A stretch of DNA of 64,000 nt from Roseihalotalea indica (GTDB lineage Bacteria > Bacteroidota > Bacteroidia > Cytophagales > Cyclobacteriaceae). The first letter of the stretch is position 1; every line of letters starts with the position of its first letter. The stretch covers positions 62,001-126,000 of the forward strand of contig NZ_JAINFL010000002.1 in assembly GCF_022458895.1 (NCBI RefSeq), read 5' to 3'. Below, in pieces: positions 9,659 through 17,293 of this stretch. Below the pieces are notes generated by a model that did no database searches, had not been told where the DNA came from, and worked only from the letters and a program-made list of their open reading frames with translations. The translations under genes were made by a program, and so were the position numbers.

Positions 9659-10090
9659 ATGAAAAAATTGCTTTTAGTGCTCATTGCATGCTTAGGAGTT
9701 CATATCATCTATGGGCAATCGAGTCTGGAGTCTTCCATTCTTGCCCTGGAAAAAAGTCGGTTCGACGCGATGGTCAGAAAGGATATTAATAAACTCAATA
9801 GCCTGATTAGTGATGATTTGTGCTATGTGCATTCCAACGGTAAGGTTGACACCAAAGAATCATTTATTGGTGCCATTGAAGCGGGTAGTAGCAGTTACGA
9901 CGATATTACGGTTGAAAAAGCCAATGTCAGAATTTACGAAAATACCGCGATCATTAATGGAGAGTGTACCTATCACCGGAAGAAAGAAGACGGTAGTCCT
10001 GATAATGTGCAACTACGGTACACCAACGTCTATGTAAAACAAAACGGCGAATGGCAAATGGTGAGCTGGCAGTCGTACAGGATAAGCTAA
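9659..10090 (+). CDS. Secreted NTF2-like (DUF4440/SnoaL-type) protein
   Basis: The 143-residue protein has a Sec signal peptide (MKKLLLVLIACLGVHIIYG) and one NTF2-like cone domain. Typical DUF4440 features are LEKSRFDAMVRKDINKL, DDLCYVHSNGKVDTKE, and the final strands RYTNVYVKQNGEWQMVSWQS. Such domains can be small isomerases, hydrolases or binding proteins, and no catalytic residue pattern decides among them here. It lies between the mannonate-dehydratase-like and amidohydrolase genes, with short gaps, so it probably acts in the periplasm in the same pathway. Confidence 0.8.
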   Translation: MKKLLLVLIACLGVHIIYGQSSLESSILALEKSRFDAMVRKDINKLNSLISDDLCYVHSNGKVDTKESFIGAIEAGSSSYDDITVEKANVRIYENTAIINGECTYHRKKEDGSPDNVQLRYTNVYVKQNGEWQMVSWQSYRIS

Positions 10091-10109
10091 CGCGCAAAAA
10101 AAGAGGCAC

Positions 10110-11048
10110 ATGGTTCGTAGAAAATTCGTTCAAACTATGGCCGCCGGAGCGGTAGGTTCGCTGAGTTTTGCGGCTCCGGGGCAAGCACAAACCAAGATGG
10201 AAAATATGACCCAACCAGTAAAAAATAATGCTAAGGCAGAAAAGCCGGTTATAGAATGGAACGCTCATATTTTTAGTCCGGATGTGCAGCGGTACCCATT
10301 CCATCCTCAGGCTGCCTATCAACCAGATGTATCAGCCCAGCCTGCGGACCCTCTGGCGGCATACCTGAAGCATCTCGATAGGGAAGGAATTGACCGCGCC
10401 GTTATTGTCCACCCGGAACCCTACGGCGATGATCACGCATTGATTCTCGATTGTCTCAAACGTGAGCCCGATCGGCTGAGAGGTACCAGCCTGTTTTATC
10501 CCAAAGACCCGGAGGTACCCCAGAAACTGACAAATCTCATTCAGCAGGAGCCGCGCATCGTAGCTACTCGCTTTCATGCCCACCGTGGTAAAGAAACCTA
10601 TCTGGACAGCTTCGCTGATACTGGCGTGCGGGCATTATGGAAGCAGGCTGTTGATCTGAACTTGATTATAGAATTGCACATCGGGCCGAATTATGCTCAG
10701 CAGGCGGGCGAAGCTATTCGGGCATTCCCCGGTTGCAAAGTACTCATCGATCACCTTGCCGAGCCGTATATGGGCACCGGCGTAGAGTTTGCCCATGTCC
10801 TGGATCTGGCTGAGCTCCCTAATGTGTATATGAAGCTTTCGGGTCTCGGTTATTTTGCTGAAGATGCTCCACTTTACGAAAGCGCCCGCCCCTTTACCCG
10901 TCGTGTTATTGAGGCATTTGGGCCAGAGCGGATGGTGTGGGGTAGCGGAACACCAGGTATTGTCGACGCACATATGTCGGGTTACTCAAAAGCAGATATT
11001 GCCCGGGTGAAAGGAGAGAATCTTCAGCGTTTATTAGACTGGGAATAG
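10110..11048 (+). CDS. Exported amidohydrolase family 2 protein (lactonase-like), altered metal site
   Basis: TIM-barrel protein of the amidohydrolase-2 family, which includes 2-pyrone-4,6-dicarboxylate lactonase and related lactonases. The N-terminus (VRRKF plus hydrophobic stretch to AAPGQAQ) looks like a Tat signal. Conserved elements include ELHIGPN (H190) and VLIDHLAEP (H215). Two family motifs are changed: the usual D-x-H near the start is N-A-H (51-53), and the C-terminal W-G-S-D is WGSG with G280 in the aspartate position. A sugar-acid lactonase role would fit the cluster, but the missing aspartate makes catalysis uncertain. The gene is 19 bp after the NTF2-like gene. Confidence 0.8.
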   Translation: MVRRKFVQTMAAGAVGSLSFAAPGQAQTKMENMTQPVKNNAKAEKPVIEWNAHIFSPDVQRYPFHPQAAYQPDVSAQPADPLAAYLKHLDREGIDRAVIVHPEPYGDDHALILDCLKREPDRLRGTSLFYPKDPEVPQKLTNLIQQEPRIVATRFHAHRGKETYLDSFADTGVRALWKQAVDLNLIIELHIGPNYAQQAGEAIRAFPGCKVLIDHLAEPYMGTGVEFAHVLDLAELPNVYMKLSGLGYFAEDAPLYESARPFTRRVIEAFGPERMVWGSGTPGIVDAHMSGYSKADIARVKGENLQRLLDWE

Positions 11049-11097
11049 CGTATCTTACACCATCGATTGTGATGAACGCTGATGTAAATACTAAAAA

Positions 11098-12423
11098 ATG
11101 AATAACCTAAACGAGAAATTAGCGAGCAAAGCCGGACCAGCCATTCAGGAAATCCGCATCACCCCCATTGCTATTGTAGACCCGCCTCTGCTGAATGCTG
11201 CCGGTCTGCACGCGCCCTACGCCCTGCGGACGATCGTGGAAGTCGTAACCTCAGATAATATTGTGGGTATCAGCGAGATTCCGGGTAACGCCAGTATCAA
11301 CACCGATCTGGAACAGGCCCGGAAGCTACTTATCGGGAAAGATCCATTTCAGCTAAATCTGATCAAGCATACGCTGGAAAGTCATTTTGGTAAAGAGCAC
11401 GCCAAAGAGCGAGGCGACACCCCCTGGGACCAGCGGAAACTGGTTCACATTTTTAGTGCTATGGAAGTAGCCTGCCTGGATATCATGGGCAAGGTGGTAA
11501 ACCGGCCCGTGGTTGATCTGTTAGGTGGAAAAATGCGCGACCGGGTGCCCTTTGCTGCTTACCTGTTTTATAAATACGAAGGAGGGGGCGGCACCCTGGA
11601 GTTTAACGCTGACCCTGAAGCGAAGGGTTGGGCCGCGGCTCGTCAGGCAGCAGCACTAAACCCCACCAGTATTGTAAAACAAGCCGAAGCGATGTGCCAG
11701 GAGTTTGGCTTTCAGTCAATTAAACTGAAGGGCGGAGTGTTTGAACCGCCGGTAGAACTGGAAACCATGCAGGCCCTTCGGGAAGCTTTTGGCCCGCATG
11801 TACCCCTGCGCTTTGACCCCAATGCTATATGGAAACTGGAAACCGGGATTGAGTACGGAAAGAAGATGGAGGGGCTACTGGAGTATCTGGAAGATCCGGT
11901 TCGGGGGCAGGAAAATATGGCTGAAGCCCGAAAAGCGGTGAATATTCCCTTTGCCACGAATATGTGTACCACCTCGTTTGAAGATATTCCCCGCAGTATT
12001 GCCCTGGGTTCGGAAGACATTATCCTGAGTGATCACCACTTTTGGGGCGGGCTGAAAGCCAGCATGGAGCTGGCCCGGGTTTGCGATACCTTCGGCCGTA
12101 AGCTGTCTATGCACTCTAACAGTCACTTGGGTATCTCGCTGGCCGCGATGGTACATCTGGGAGCGGCCCTTCCCACTCCGCCCTACCCGTTGGATACGCA
12201 CTATCCCTGGCAATCAGATGAGGTGATTACATCGGGAAGATTCAGGTTTGAAGAAGGGGCGATACCCGTGCCCCAGGAACCCGGCCTGGGAGTAGAACTG
12301 GACCGACAGGCCCTCGCTCGGCTACATCAAAACTACCTGAATTGCGGCTTGACCAAACGCGACGATGAGATTGAAATGCAGAAAGTGCAACCCGGCTGGC
12401 GCTTTAAAGCCGTCCGCTGGTGA
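11098..12423 (+). CDS. gudD: Glucarate dehydratase, enolase superfamily
   Basis: Dehydrates D-glucarate (and L-idarate) to 5-keto-4-deoxyglucarate, the entry step of the pathway whose later enzymes lie upstream. The 441-residue length is that of GudD. Key residues are readable: the K-x-K base pair K209/K211 in SIKLKGG, metal ligands D240 (RFDPNAIW), E265 (YLEDP) and N288 (ATNMC), D312 in SDHHFWGG and the catalytic H339 in MHSNSHLG. The start ATG at 11098 gives the usual N-terminal capping domain. Cytoplasmic and Mg-dependent. It is the last gene of the plus-strand cluster. Confidence 0.93.
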   Translation: MNNLNEKLASKAGPAIQEIRITPIAIVDPPLLNAAGLHAPYALRTIVEVVTSDNIVGISEIPGNASINTDLEQARKLLIGKDPFQLNLIKHTLESHFGKEHAKERGDTPWDQRKLVHIFSAMEVACLDIMGKVVNRPVVDLLGGKMRDRVPFAAYLFYKYEGGGGTLEFNADPEAKGWAAARQAAALNPTSIVKQAEAMCQEFGFQSIKLKGGVFEPPVELETMQALREAFGPHVPLRFDPNAIWKLETGIEYGKKMEGLLEYLEDPVRGQENMAEARKAVNIPFATNMCTTSFEDIPRSIALGSEDIILSDHHFWGGLKASMELARVCDTFGRKLSMHSNSHLGISLAAMVHLGAALPTPPYPLDTHYPWQSDEVITSGRFRFEEGAIPVPQEPGLGVELDRQALARLHQNYLNCGLTKRDDEIEMQKVQPGWRFKAVRW

Positions 12424-12479
12424 TGTTTGGTGATTAATGAGGAATGATGATTAGTTTGGAATGGTTGATTTTACCCTCC

Positions 12480-12521
12480 CTCAGAGTTACCGGGCGCCGG
12501 CCGCTCGAAGAGAACTCTGAG
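12480..12521 (+). repeat. Dispersed palindromic repeat, copy B (42 bp)
   Basis: The arms CTCAGAGT and ACTCTGAG enclose the core GGGCGCCGGCCGCTCG. It lies in the convergent spacer after gudD. Outer flanks carry inverted AATGATGATTAG/CTAATCATTATT words. It is nearly identical to the reverse complement of copies C and D, so it is one repeat family. Possibly it also ends transcription between the convergent genes. Confidence 0.9.
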
Positions 12522-12612
12522 GCCTGTGAGTAGCTTTGTAGAATTGCATGCAATACTCTTTAGTAATGAATAGTTACGGACCTTAGTATTGCTAATCATT
12601 ATTTATCCACCA

Positions 12613-13578
12613 CTACTCAGTAGTAAAGAATTCGTAAGTGATGTTCCAGGTAAAGTCTTCGCCCGGGGCGGCTTTCACCTGAAGGTAGGGCTCGGGACAG
12701 GCGGTAGTAGCGCAGGCCCAGTAGACAAACTTTAACAGCGGCTGGTCGGCGGTAATGTGTACTCCGGCTCCGGTTTTGGTGTTTTCAATTCGGATATCAT
12801 AGTCATCAGCCGTTGGGCCAAACCCTTGCAGTCCATCGGTATACACGTTTTCCTTGTCGGTCAGGGGGCGTTGATACATCAGGCTGCTATCTTGGGCCAC
12901 AATGATATCGCCAAAGCCTCGTCCTTCGGCCTGCACCGAAAAAGGGAAGCTGGTGACAATGTTCGGGCCGGTGGGTTCCCCATCAATAATGAAAAAGTTG
13001 TGATTGTAGACGGTAGTTTCTAATGGTTTTTTTCCAGTATTTTTTAACCGATGCTCCAGCACCATCTGTGGTTTGCCCGGAATGAAGCGTACAGTTTTGG
13101 TGTATTCATAAGCGTATCCTTCTTCACTCTCAAGCTTCTGCACAAAGGTAATCTGATCCTTTTTCTTTTTTACTTTCCACTGTCCTGCATTTACAATCTC
13201 GTATTGAGCCATAAACTGGTAGGGCTCGTCGCTGGGTTTTTTAAGCATGCCAACCCCGATAATCAAAAAAGGTGCACCAGCTTCTGCTTCCTCAAACCCG
13301 ATGGGGGCAAAGGCTTCTACCGGGCCGCTGATAGACTCGGGGTTCGTCGGGCTATGCTGGTCTTTCCAGTTGCCAAAGTACTGATGGCCTTCGTATTCCA
13401 GGCTACCAATTACTCCTGACCAATCGAAGCGAGTGCTGCGGTAATAGCCCTGTTCGGTATCGGGTAAGTACAGCGTGGCTTGTAGATGCTTGTTTTTTAT
13501 GGTGGCCTCCGGGTAGCCTTGAGCCGCGGCCAGCAGGGGTAGAAAAAGTAAACCGAGGAAGAGGGTAGTACGGGTCAT
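12613..13578 (-). CDS. Secreted protein of unknown function, possibly mutarotase-like fold
   Basis: The 321-residue protein has a Sec signal peptide (MTRTTLFLGLLFLPLLAAAQG). The mature part is rich in beta strands and begins with GYYRSTRFDWSGVIGSLEY and GHQYFGNW, followed by VEAFAPIGF and VYNHNFFIIDGEP. The pattern recalls aldose-1-epimerase-like proteins found near glycan degradation genes, but I cannot point to the catalytic His/Glu pair, so function is open. It is on the minus strand, 58 bp downstream of the GH20 gene and probably in its transcript. Confidence 0.7.
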   Translation of the reverse strand: MTRTTLFLGLLFLPLLAAAQGYPEATIKNKHLQATLYLPDTEQGYYRSTRFDWSGVIGSLEYEGHQYFGNWKDQHSPTNPESISGPVEAFAPIGFEEAEAGAPFLIIGVGMLKKPSDEPYQFMAQYEIVNAGQWKVKKKKDQITFVQKLESEEGYAYEYTKTVRFIPGKPQMVLEHRLKNTGKKPLETTVYNHNFFIIDGEPTGPNIVTSFPFSVQAEGRGFGDIIVAQDSSLMYQRPLTDKENVYTDGLQGFGPTADDYDIRIENTKTGAGVHITADQPLLKFVYWACATTACPEPYLQVKAAPGEDFTWNITYEFFTTE

Positions 13579-13636
13579 AAGGTTGTTGTAGGGTGATGTT
13601 TAATGATTTAGTTACTTCCTTCCTCGGTGGATTGTT

Positions 13637-15238
13637 TTACATGGTCTGGTTCGCGGAGTTATCGCCTCTTTCCCAATTCACCAGCTTAGAAGGATAATAA
13701 TCGATCTCCAAAGCTTCAAGATAAGGAGCGTGTTTACCCAAGCGAATGCGGTATTCGTCCCACTGTCGATCGGCCGCGGGGGTCCAGCCTACTTCGGCCA
13801 GGCCAATCAGGCGGGGAAAAACCATGTACTCGATCTCATCCATATTGGTAATGGTTTCCGTCCAGAGCGGAGCTTCAATGCCCAGAATCTGGTCTTTCCC
13901 TAAGCCGGGCACCATGCTGGCTGGGTCCCAGTCGTAGGCACTGTCTACTTCAATGTAGGCGGCCCAGTGCAAGCCAAGCTCGGTGGTGGAATCATACTGC
14001 ATATCCAGGTAAGCCTTTACAGCGGGCGACATGATGACGCGAGCGTCCTGTTCCATGGCTTTCTTTACGTTTTCTGCCTCGGCCCAGTACTGCACTATGG
14101 CACTGTCAATCAGCTCGGCGTTTGCAATCTCATCCCAGCCAATCACCTGTTTGCCATATTTTTCTGCAATGGCCTGCGCTCGGTTTACAAAAGGAATGTA
14201 ATCTTCCATCGCCGTTACGTGCGACTCGTCACCCCCAATATGAATATATGGGCCAGGTGTAAGGGCAGCTAACTCGCTGATCACGTCGTCTACAAATTGG
14301 TAGGTAATTTCTTTATCGGTACATAGGGTGCTGAATCCTACTTCCGTACCCGTATATAGCTCAGACGCTTTACCGTTGCAGTTCAGTTCGGCATAAGAGG
14401 TAAGGGCGGCATTGGTGTGGCCGGGCATATCAATTTCGGGAACAATGGTGATGTAGCGGTCCTGGGCGTATTGTACGAGGTCGGCATACTGCTCCTGAGT
14501 ATAGTGTCCACCAGCACTGCCCCCTACCTGGGTGCTTCCGCCGTACTCTGCCAGCTTGGGCCACGATTTAATCTCGATGCGCCAGCCCTGATCGTCGGAG
14601 AGGTGCAGGTGTAACGCATTCATCTTATAATAAGCGATTAAGTCTATGTATCGTTTTACATCTTCTACCTGGAAAAAGTGGCGGGCAACATCCAGCATGG
14701 CACCCCGGTAAGCATAGCTGGGGTAATCGCGTACGGTGCCGGTAGCTATTTGCCAGGGGCCATTTTGAGGAGAGTCCTTCTCAATTGCTGCGGGCAGCAT
14801 CTGTCGGATGGTTTGCACGCCCCGAAATAGTCCGGCTGGTTGGTGAGCGGTTAAGGTGACTAAATCTTCAGTGACGATGAGTTCATAGCCTTCCTCGCCC
14901 AGTTCGGTATCGGTCTCATCCAATTTTAGAAAGATATTTCCCTCGTCCGGGGTATCGTCAGTTGTATTGACCGATAAGGCGTAGCCGGTGGCAGGAGATA
15001 GGTGGTCGGAGAGGTAGGTGCCAATACGCTGAAGTTCGTCCGAGTTGCTTTGAATATAAATTCCAGTCTGGTCGGTCAGGGCAAATGTACCACTGGTTGA
15101 GGTAACAGAAACCGGCTTGGGAAGTAAGCTTTGCTGGGTAAGGTCAGTAACAACTGGCGGCTCGGAGGTGCAGGCTAATTGAGCCGCTGCTGTTATCAAT
15201 ACTAATAAAAATAGAGAAAGGCGCTTTAAACAGGTCAT
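13637..15238 (-). CDS. GH20 beta-N-acetylhexosaminidase lipoprotein
   Basis: Exo-acting hexosaminidase that removes terminal GlcNAc or GalNAc from glycans. The 533-residue protein has a lipoprotein signal with lipobox LAC at C23, so it is anchored in the membrane. A GH20b-type N-terminal domain (about 35-170) precedes the catalytic barrel: YRGAMLDVARHFF, ALHLHLSDDQGWRIEI, VPEIDMPGHT and the catalytic Asp-Glu pair D337-E338 in HIGGDESH. Substrate-assisted catalysis is known for the family. A two-component pair lies just upstream and a GH3 fusion beyond it, which suggests amino-sugar release. Confidence 0.95.
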   Translation of the reverse strand: MTCLKRLSLFLLVLITAAAQLACTSEPPVVTDLTQQSLLPKPVSVTSTSGTFALTDQTGIYIQSNSDELQRIGTYLSDHLSPATGYALSVNTTDDTPDEGNIFLKLDETDTELGEEGYELIVTEDLVTLTAHQPAGLFRGVQTIRQMLPAAIEKDSPQNGPWQIATGTVRDYPSYAYRGAMLDVARHFFQVEDVKRYIDLIAYYKMNALHLHLSDDQGWRIEIKSWPKLAEYGGSTQVGGSAGGHYTQEQYADLVQYAQDRYITIVPEIDMPGHTNAALTSYAELNCNGKASELYTGTEVGFSTLCTDKEITYQFVDDVISELAALTPGPYIHIGGDESHVTAMEDYIPFVNRAQAIAEKYGKQVIGWDEIANAELIDSAIVQYWAEAENVKKAMEQDARVIMSPAVKAYLDMQYDSTTELGLHWAAYIEVDSAYDWDPASMVPGLGKDQILGIEAPLWTETITNMDEIEYMVFPRLIGLAEVGWTPAADRQWDEYRIRLGKHAPYLEALEIDYYPSKLVNWERGDNSANQTM

Positions 15239-15384
15239 AGAATAATGGTTTTGAAGCGCCTAAATTATAAAATATACTTTGATAGTTATGCCTTATGTCA
15301 GGCAATGATGCATCATTTACGAGTAAGGAAGATTGTTTGAGAATGAATTAAAGTAACTATCAGGGATTGGTTTGGGCATTTATT

Positions 15385-16035
15385 TTAATGTGCTGTATCA
15401 ACCAGGCTATGCTGGATGGCAAATTTTACCAGTCCGGCGGTGTTTTTTACCGCACATTTTTCCAGCAGACTGTTCCGGTGATTATCAACCGTGCGGGGGC
15501 TAATATGCAGGGAGTCGGCGATTTCTTTATTGGTCATTTCCCGGCAAATTAGCTTTAGTACCTGTATCTCCCGGTCGGTCAGATGGCGTAGCTTTTCAAA
15601 ATTACTCCAGAATTTGCTCTGCAATTTTAATTCTTCCTGCATAACCCGGATAGGAGTCTGGCTGAAATAGCTTTTATCGTCTAGCAGTGTTTCTATGGCA
15701 ATCTTCAAGTCTTTTTCATTCTCTCCTTTAACCAGATAGCCGTTTACCCCTAAAGCAATTACCTCTCGCATAAGTAGCTCATTCTGGTGCATACTCATGA
15801 TTAGAATCTTTACATCCGGATAATGCAGTTTGAGGTAATTAATGGTATCTACTCCATCCATTTTGGGCATTTCTAAATCGAGGATAGCGATATCTGGCTG
15901 AAAATGTTTAGCTAGCGACAGAACTTCTACCCCATCATTGGCTTCTTCTACAGTAGCTTCGGGAAAGCAATCTTTAATGTAATCAACAACTCCCTTCCTA
16001 TACAGTAAGTGATCGTCGGCTATGATGATTTTCAT
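15385..16035 (-). CDS. NarL/LuxR-family response regulator
   Basis: The 216-residue protein has a receiver domain (phospho-acceptor D53 in IAILDLEMPKMDG) and a C-terminal LuxR-type helix-turn-helix (LTDREIQVLKLICREMTNKEIADSLHISPRTVDNH region). It overlaps the 3' end of the histidine kinase gene by 38 bp, so the two are translationally linked. It likely controls transcription in response to its partner kinase. The adjacent glycosidase genes are plausible targets, by position only. Confidence 0.93.
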   Translation of the reverse strand: MKIIIADDHLLYRKGVVDYIKDCFPEATVEEANDGVEVLSLAKHFQPDIAILDLEMPKMDGVDTINYLKLHYPDVKILIMSMHQNELLMREVIALGVNGYLVKGENEKDLKIAIETLLDDKSYFSQTPIRVMQEELKLQSKFWSNFEKLRHLTDREIQVLKLICREMTNKEIADSLHISPRTVDNHRNSLLEKCAVKNTAGLVKFAIQHSLVDTAH

Positions 16036-16798
16036 GAAAAGAATTTTTTGATAGTGGTATATTTATTTGAATCTGGCATCCCTGAGGCTGTCCTGAAGTT
16101 ACCAGTATAGTGCCTTGGAAAGCGGAAAGCCGATGTTGAATATTAGAAATTCCTAAATGAGGCTCGTTGGTTGAATCTGAAGGAGATGCCATTTGAAAGC
16201 CAATGCCATTGTCCCGGATTTGCAGTTTAATACACCCGTCTTCTTCTTGCAGGCGCACCCATATTAGTGTAGCGCCACTGTGTTTAATAGCATTATGGAT
16301 TAACTCCTGAGTTATACGGTACAGGCTCAGGAGCAGTGTATGATGGAGGGCGTGTTGACTGATAGAGCATGTAAGGTCAATAGGAAGGGCGGCACTCTGG
16401 CTTGCTAAAGCACAATATTCTTGCAAAGCCTCATTTAACCCCCGTTGTTCTAATGTTGAAGACGAAAGTTTGGCACTGATATCATGCGCTTCGCGAATGG
16501 TTTTTTTCAGCACTTCACTCAACTTACAGGTGAGCAAGTCATCAGTCTGTTTTTCCTGAAGTTGGTGTACGTATAAATTCAGTAAAGATAAAAGAGGCCC
16601 AATACCATCATGAATTTCCCTCGATAGCCGTTTGCGCTCGCTCTCTAGTGACATCAACGATACTTCCATAGTATGTTGTTGATTCTGAATATGCTGTTCA
16701 ATGCGTTTTTTCTTTTGGATCAGAGCCAACAAAAAAACAATAGTGGCTATTAACAGCGCAAAAACGGCGATTATAAGAAACAAAAAGTCCATCTGCAT
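15998..16798 (-). CDS. Sensor histidine kinase, HisKA_3 type
   Basis: The 266-residue kinase has one N-terminal membrane helix (about residues 5-27), a short coiled linker, the HisKA_3 dimerisation helix with the phosphorylated His H63 in RLSREIHDGIGP, and a HATPase domain with N-box ELIHNAIKHSG and G-box DNGIGF. There is no sizeable periplasmic sensor domain, so it senses through the membrane or via another protein. The ATG at 16798 immediately precedes the helix. Partner of the overlapping NarL-type regulator. Confidence 0.92.
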   Translation of the reverse strand: MQMDFLFLIIAVFALLIATIVFLLALIQKKKRIEQHIQNQQHTMEVSLMSLESERKRLSREIHDGIGPLLSLLNLYVHQLQEKQTDDLLTCKLSEVLKKTIREAHDISAKLSSSTLEQRGLNEALQEYCALASQSAALPIDLTCSISQHALHHTLLLSLYRITQELIHNAIKHSGATLIWVRLQEEDGCIKLQIRDNGIGFQMASPSDSTNEPHLGISNIQHRLSAFQGTILVTSGQPQGCQIQINIPLSKNSFHENHHSRRSLTV

Positions 16799-17184
16799 AA
16801 AAAAATATCATCTTCATTCTAACCTTCTAAACAAACTGACAGTAGTGAAAACCGAATATTTTAGGTGTTTTCCTAATTGCAAACTAAGTATTTTTTCTTA
16901 TAAAACAATGAGCATTACTATTTATAAAAACTCTTTATATAATGATTTCATTTTTATTTAGAATTATATCAACTTAGGTAAAAACTTGGACAATAGGGTT
17001 GCTACAAAGTGAAGAAATAGCGAGAGAATGAATGATACTATTTATTAGATAAATAGGTGACATATGAGGGTCGTTCTATACTAACTATTAAACATAAAGC
17101 TCACGTAAATTTTTACTTCGAGTATCTCTGACCGCATTAGCATTTCATAATCATTTATCAACCCCTCATCTGCTTTTCATAATA
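16799..17184. other. Gene-free spacer, AT-rich, with a small palindrome
   Basis: This spacer separates the divergent kinase and GH3 genes. No convincing open reading frame is seen. It contains CTATTTAT (17038-17045) and ATAAATAG (17049-17056), an 8 bp perfect inverted repeat with a 3-base loop, which could be an operator. The plus-strand terminator immediately downstream has no annotated gene feeding it, so a small RNA could start in this stretch. Confidence 0.5.
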
Positions 17185-17218
17185 AAGCTCTACCCACTCG
17201 GACGTAGAGCTTTTTTTT
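17185..17218 (+). terminator. Rho-independent terminator without an upstream gene
   Basis: AAGCTCTAC (17185-17193) pairs perfectly with GTAGAGCTT (17204-17212) around a 10-base loop, followed by a run of Ts to 17218. The orientation is plus strand; the minus side lacks a T-run. The nearest gene on the left is transcribed away from it, and the GH3 gene starts 76 bp to the right. It is therefore either the end of an unannotated RNA or a leader attenuator of the GH3 gene. Confidence 0.8.
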
Positions 17219-17293
17219 ATGCGATAGTCACCGTAATTTCGTTACCTTTTCGGCATTATATTTATTGATTCGCATAAATAAGATTTCCTCTTT

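Noticed and set aside
12543..12554. Perfect palindrome ATTGCATGCAAT
   Set aside because: It lies between two convergent gene ends, where an operator makes little sense; 12 bp palindromes occur by chance.
15280..15362. TGATAGTTA/TAACTATCA inverted pair near the GH20 start
   Set aside because: Nine bases 65 bp apart in AT-rich sequence is within chance expectation.
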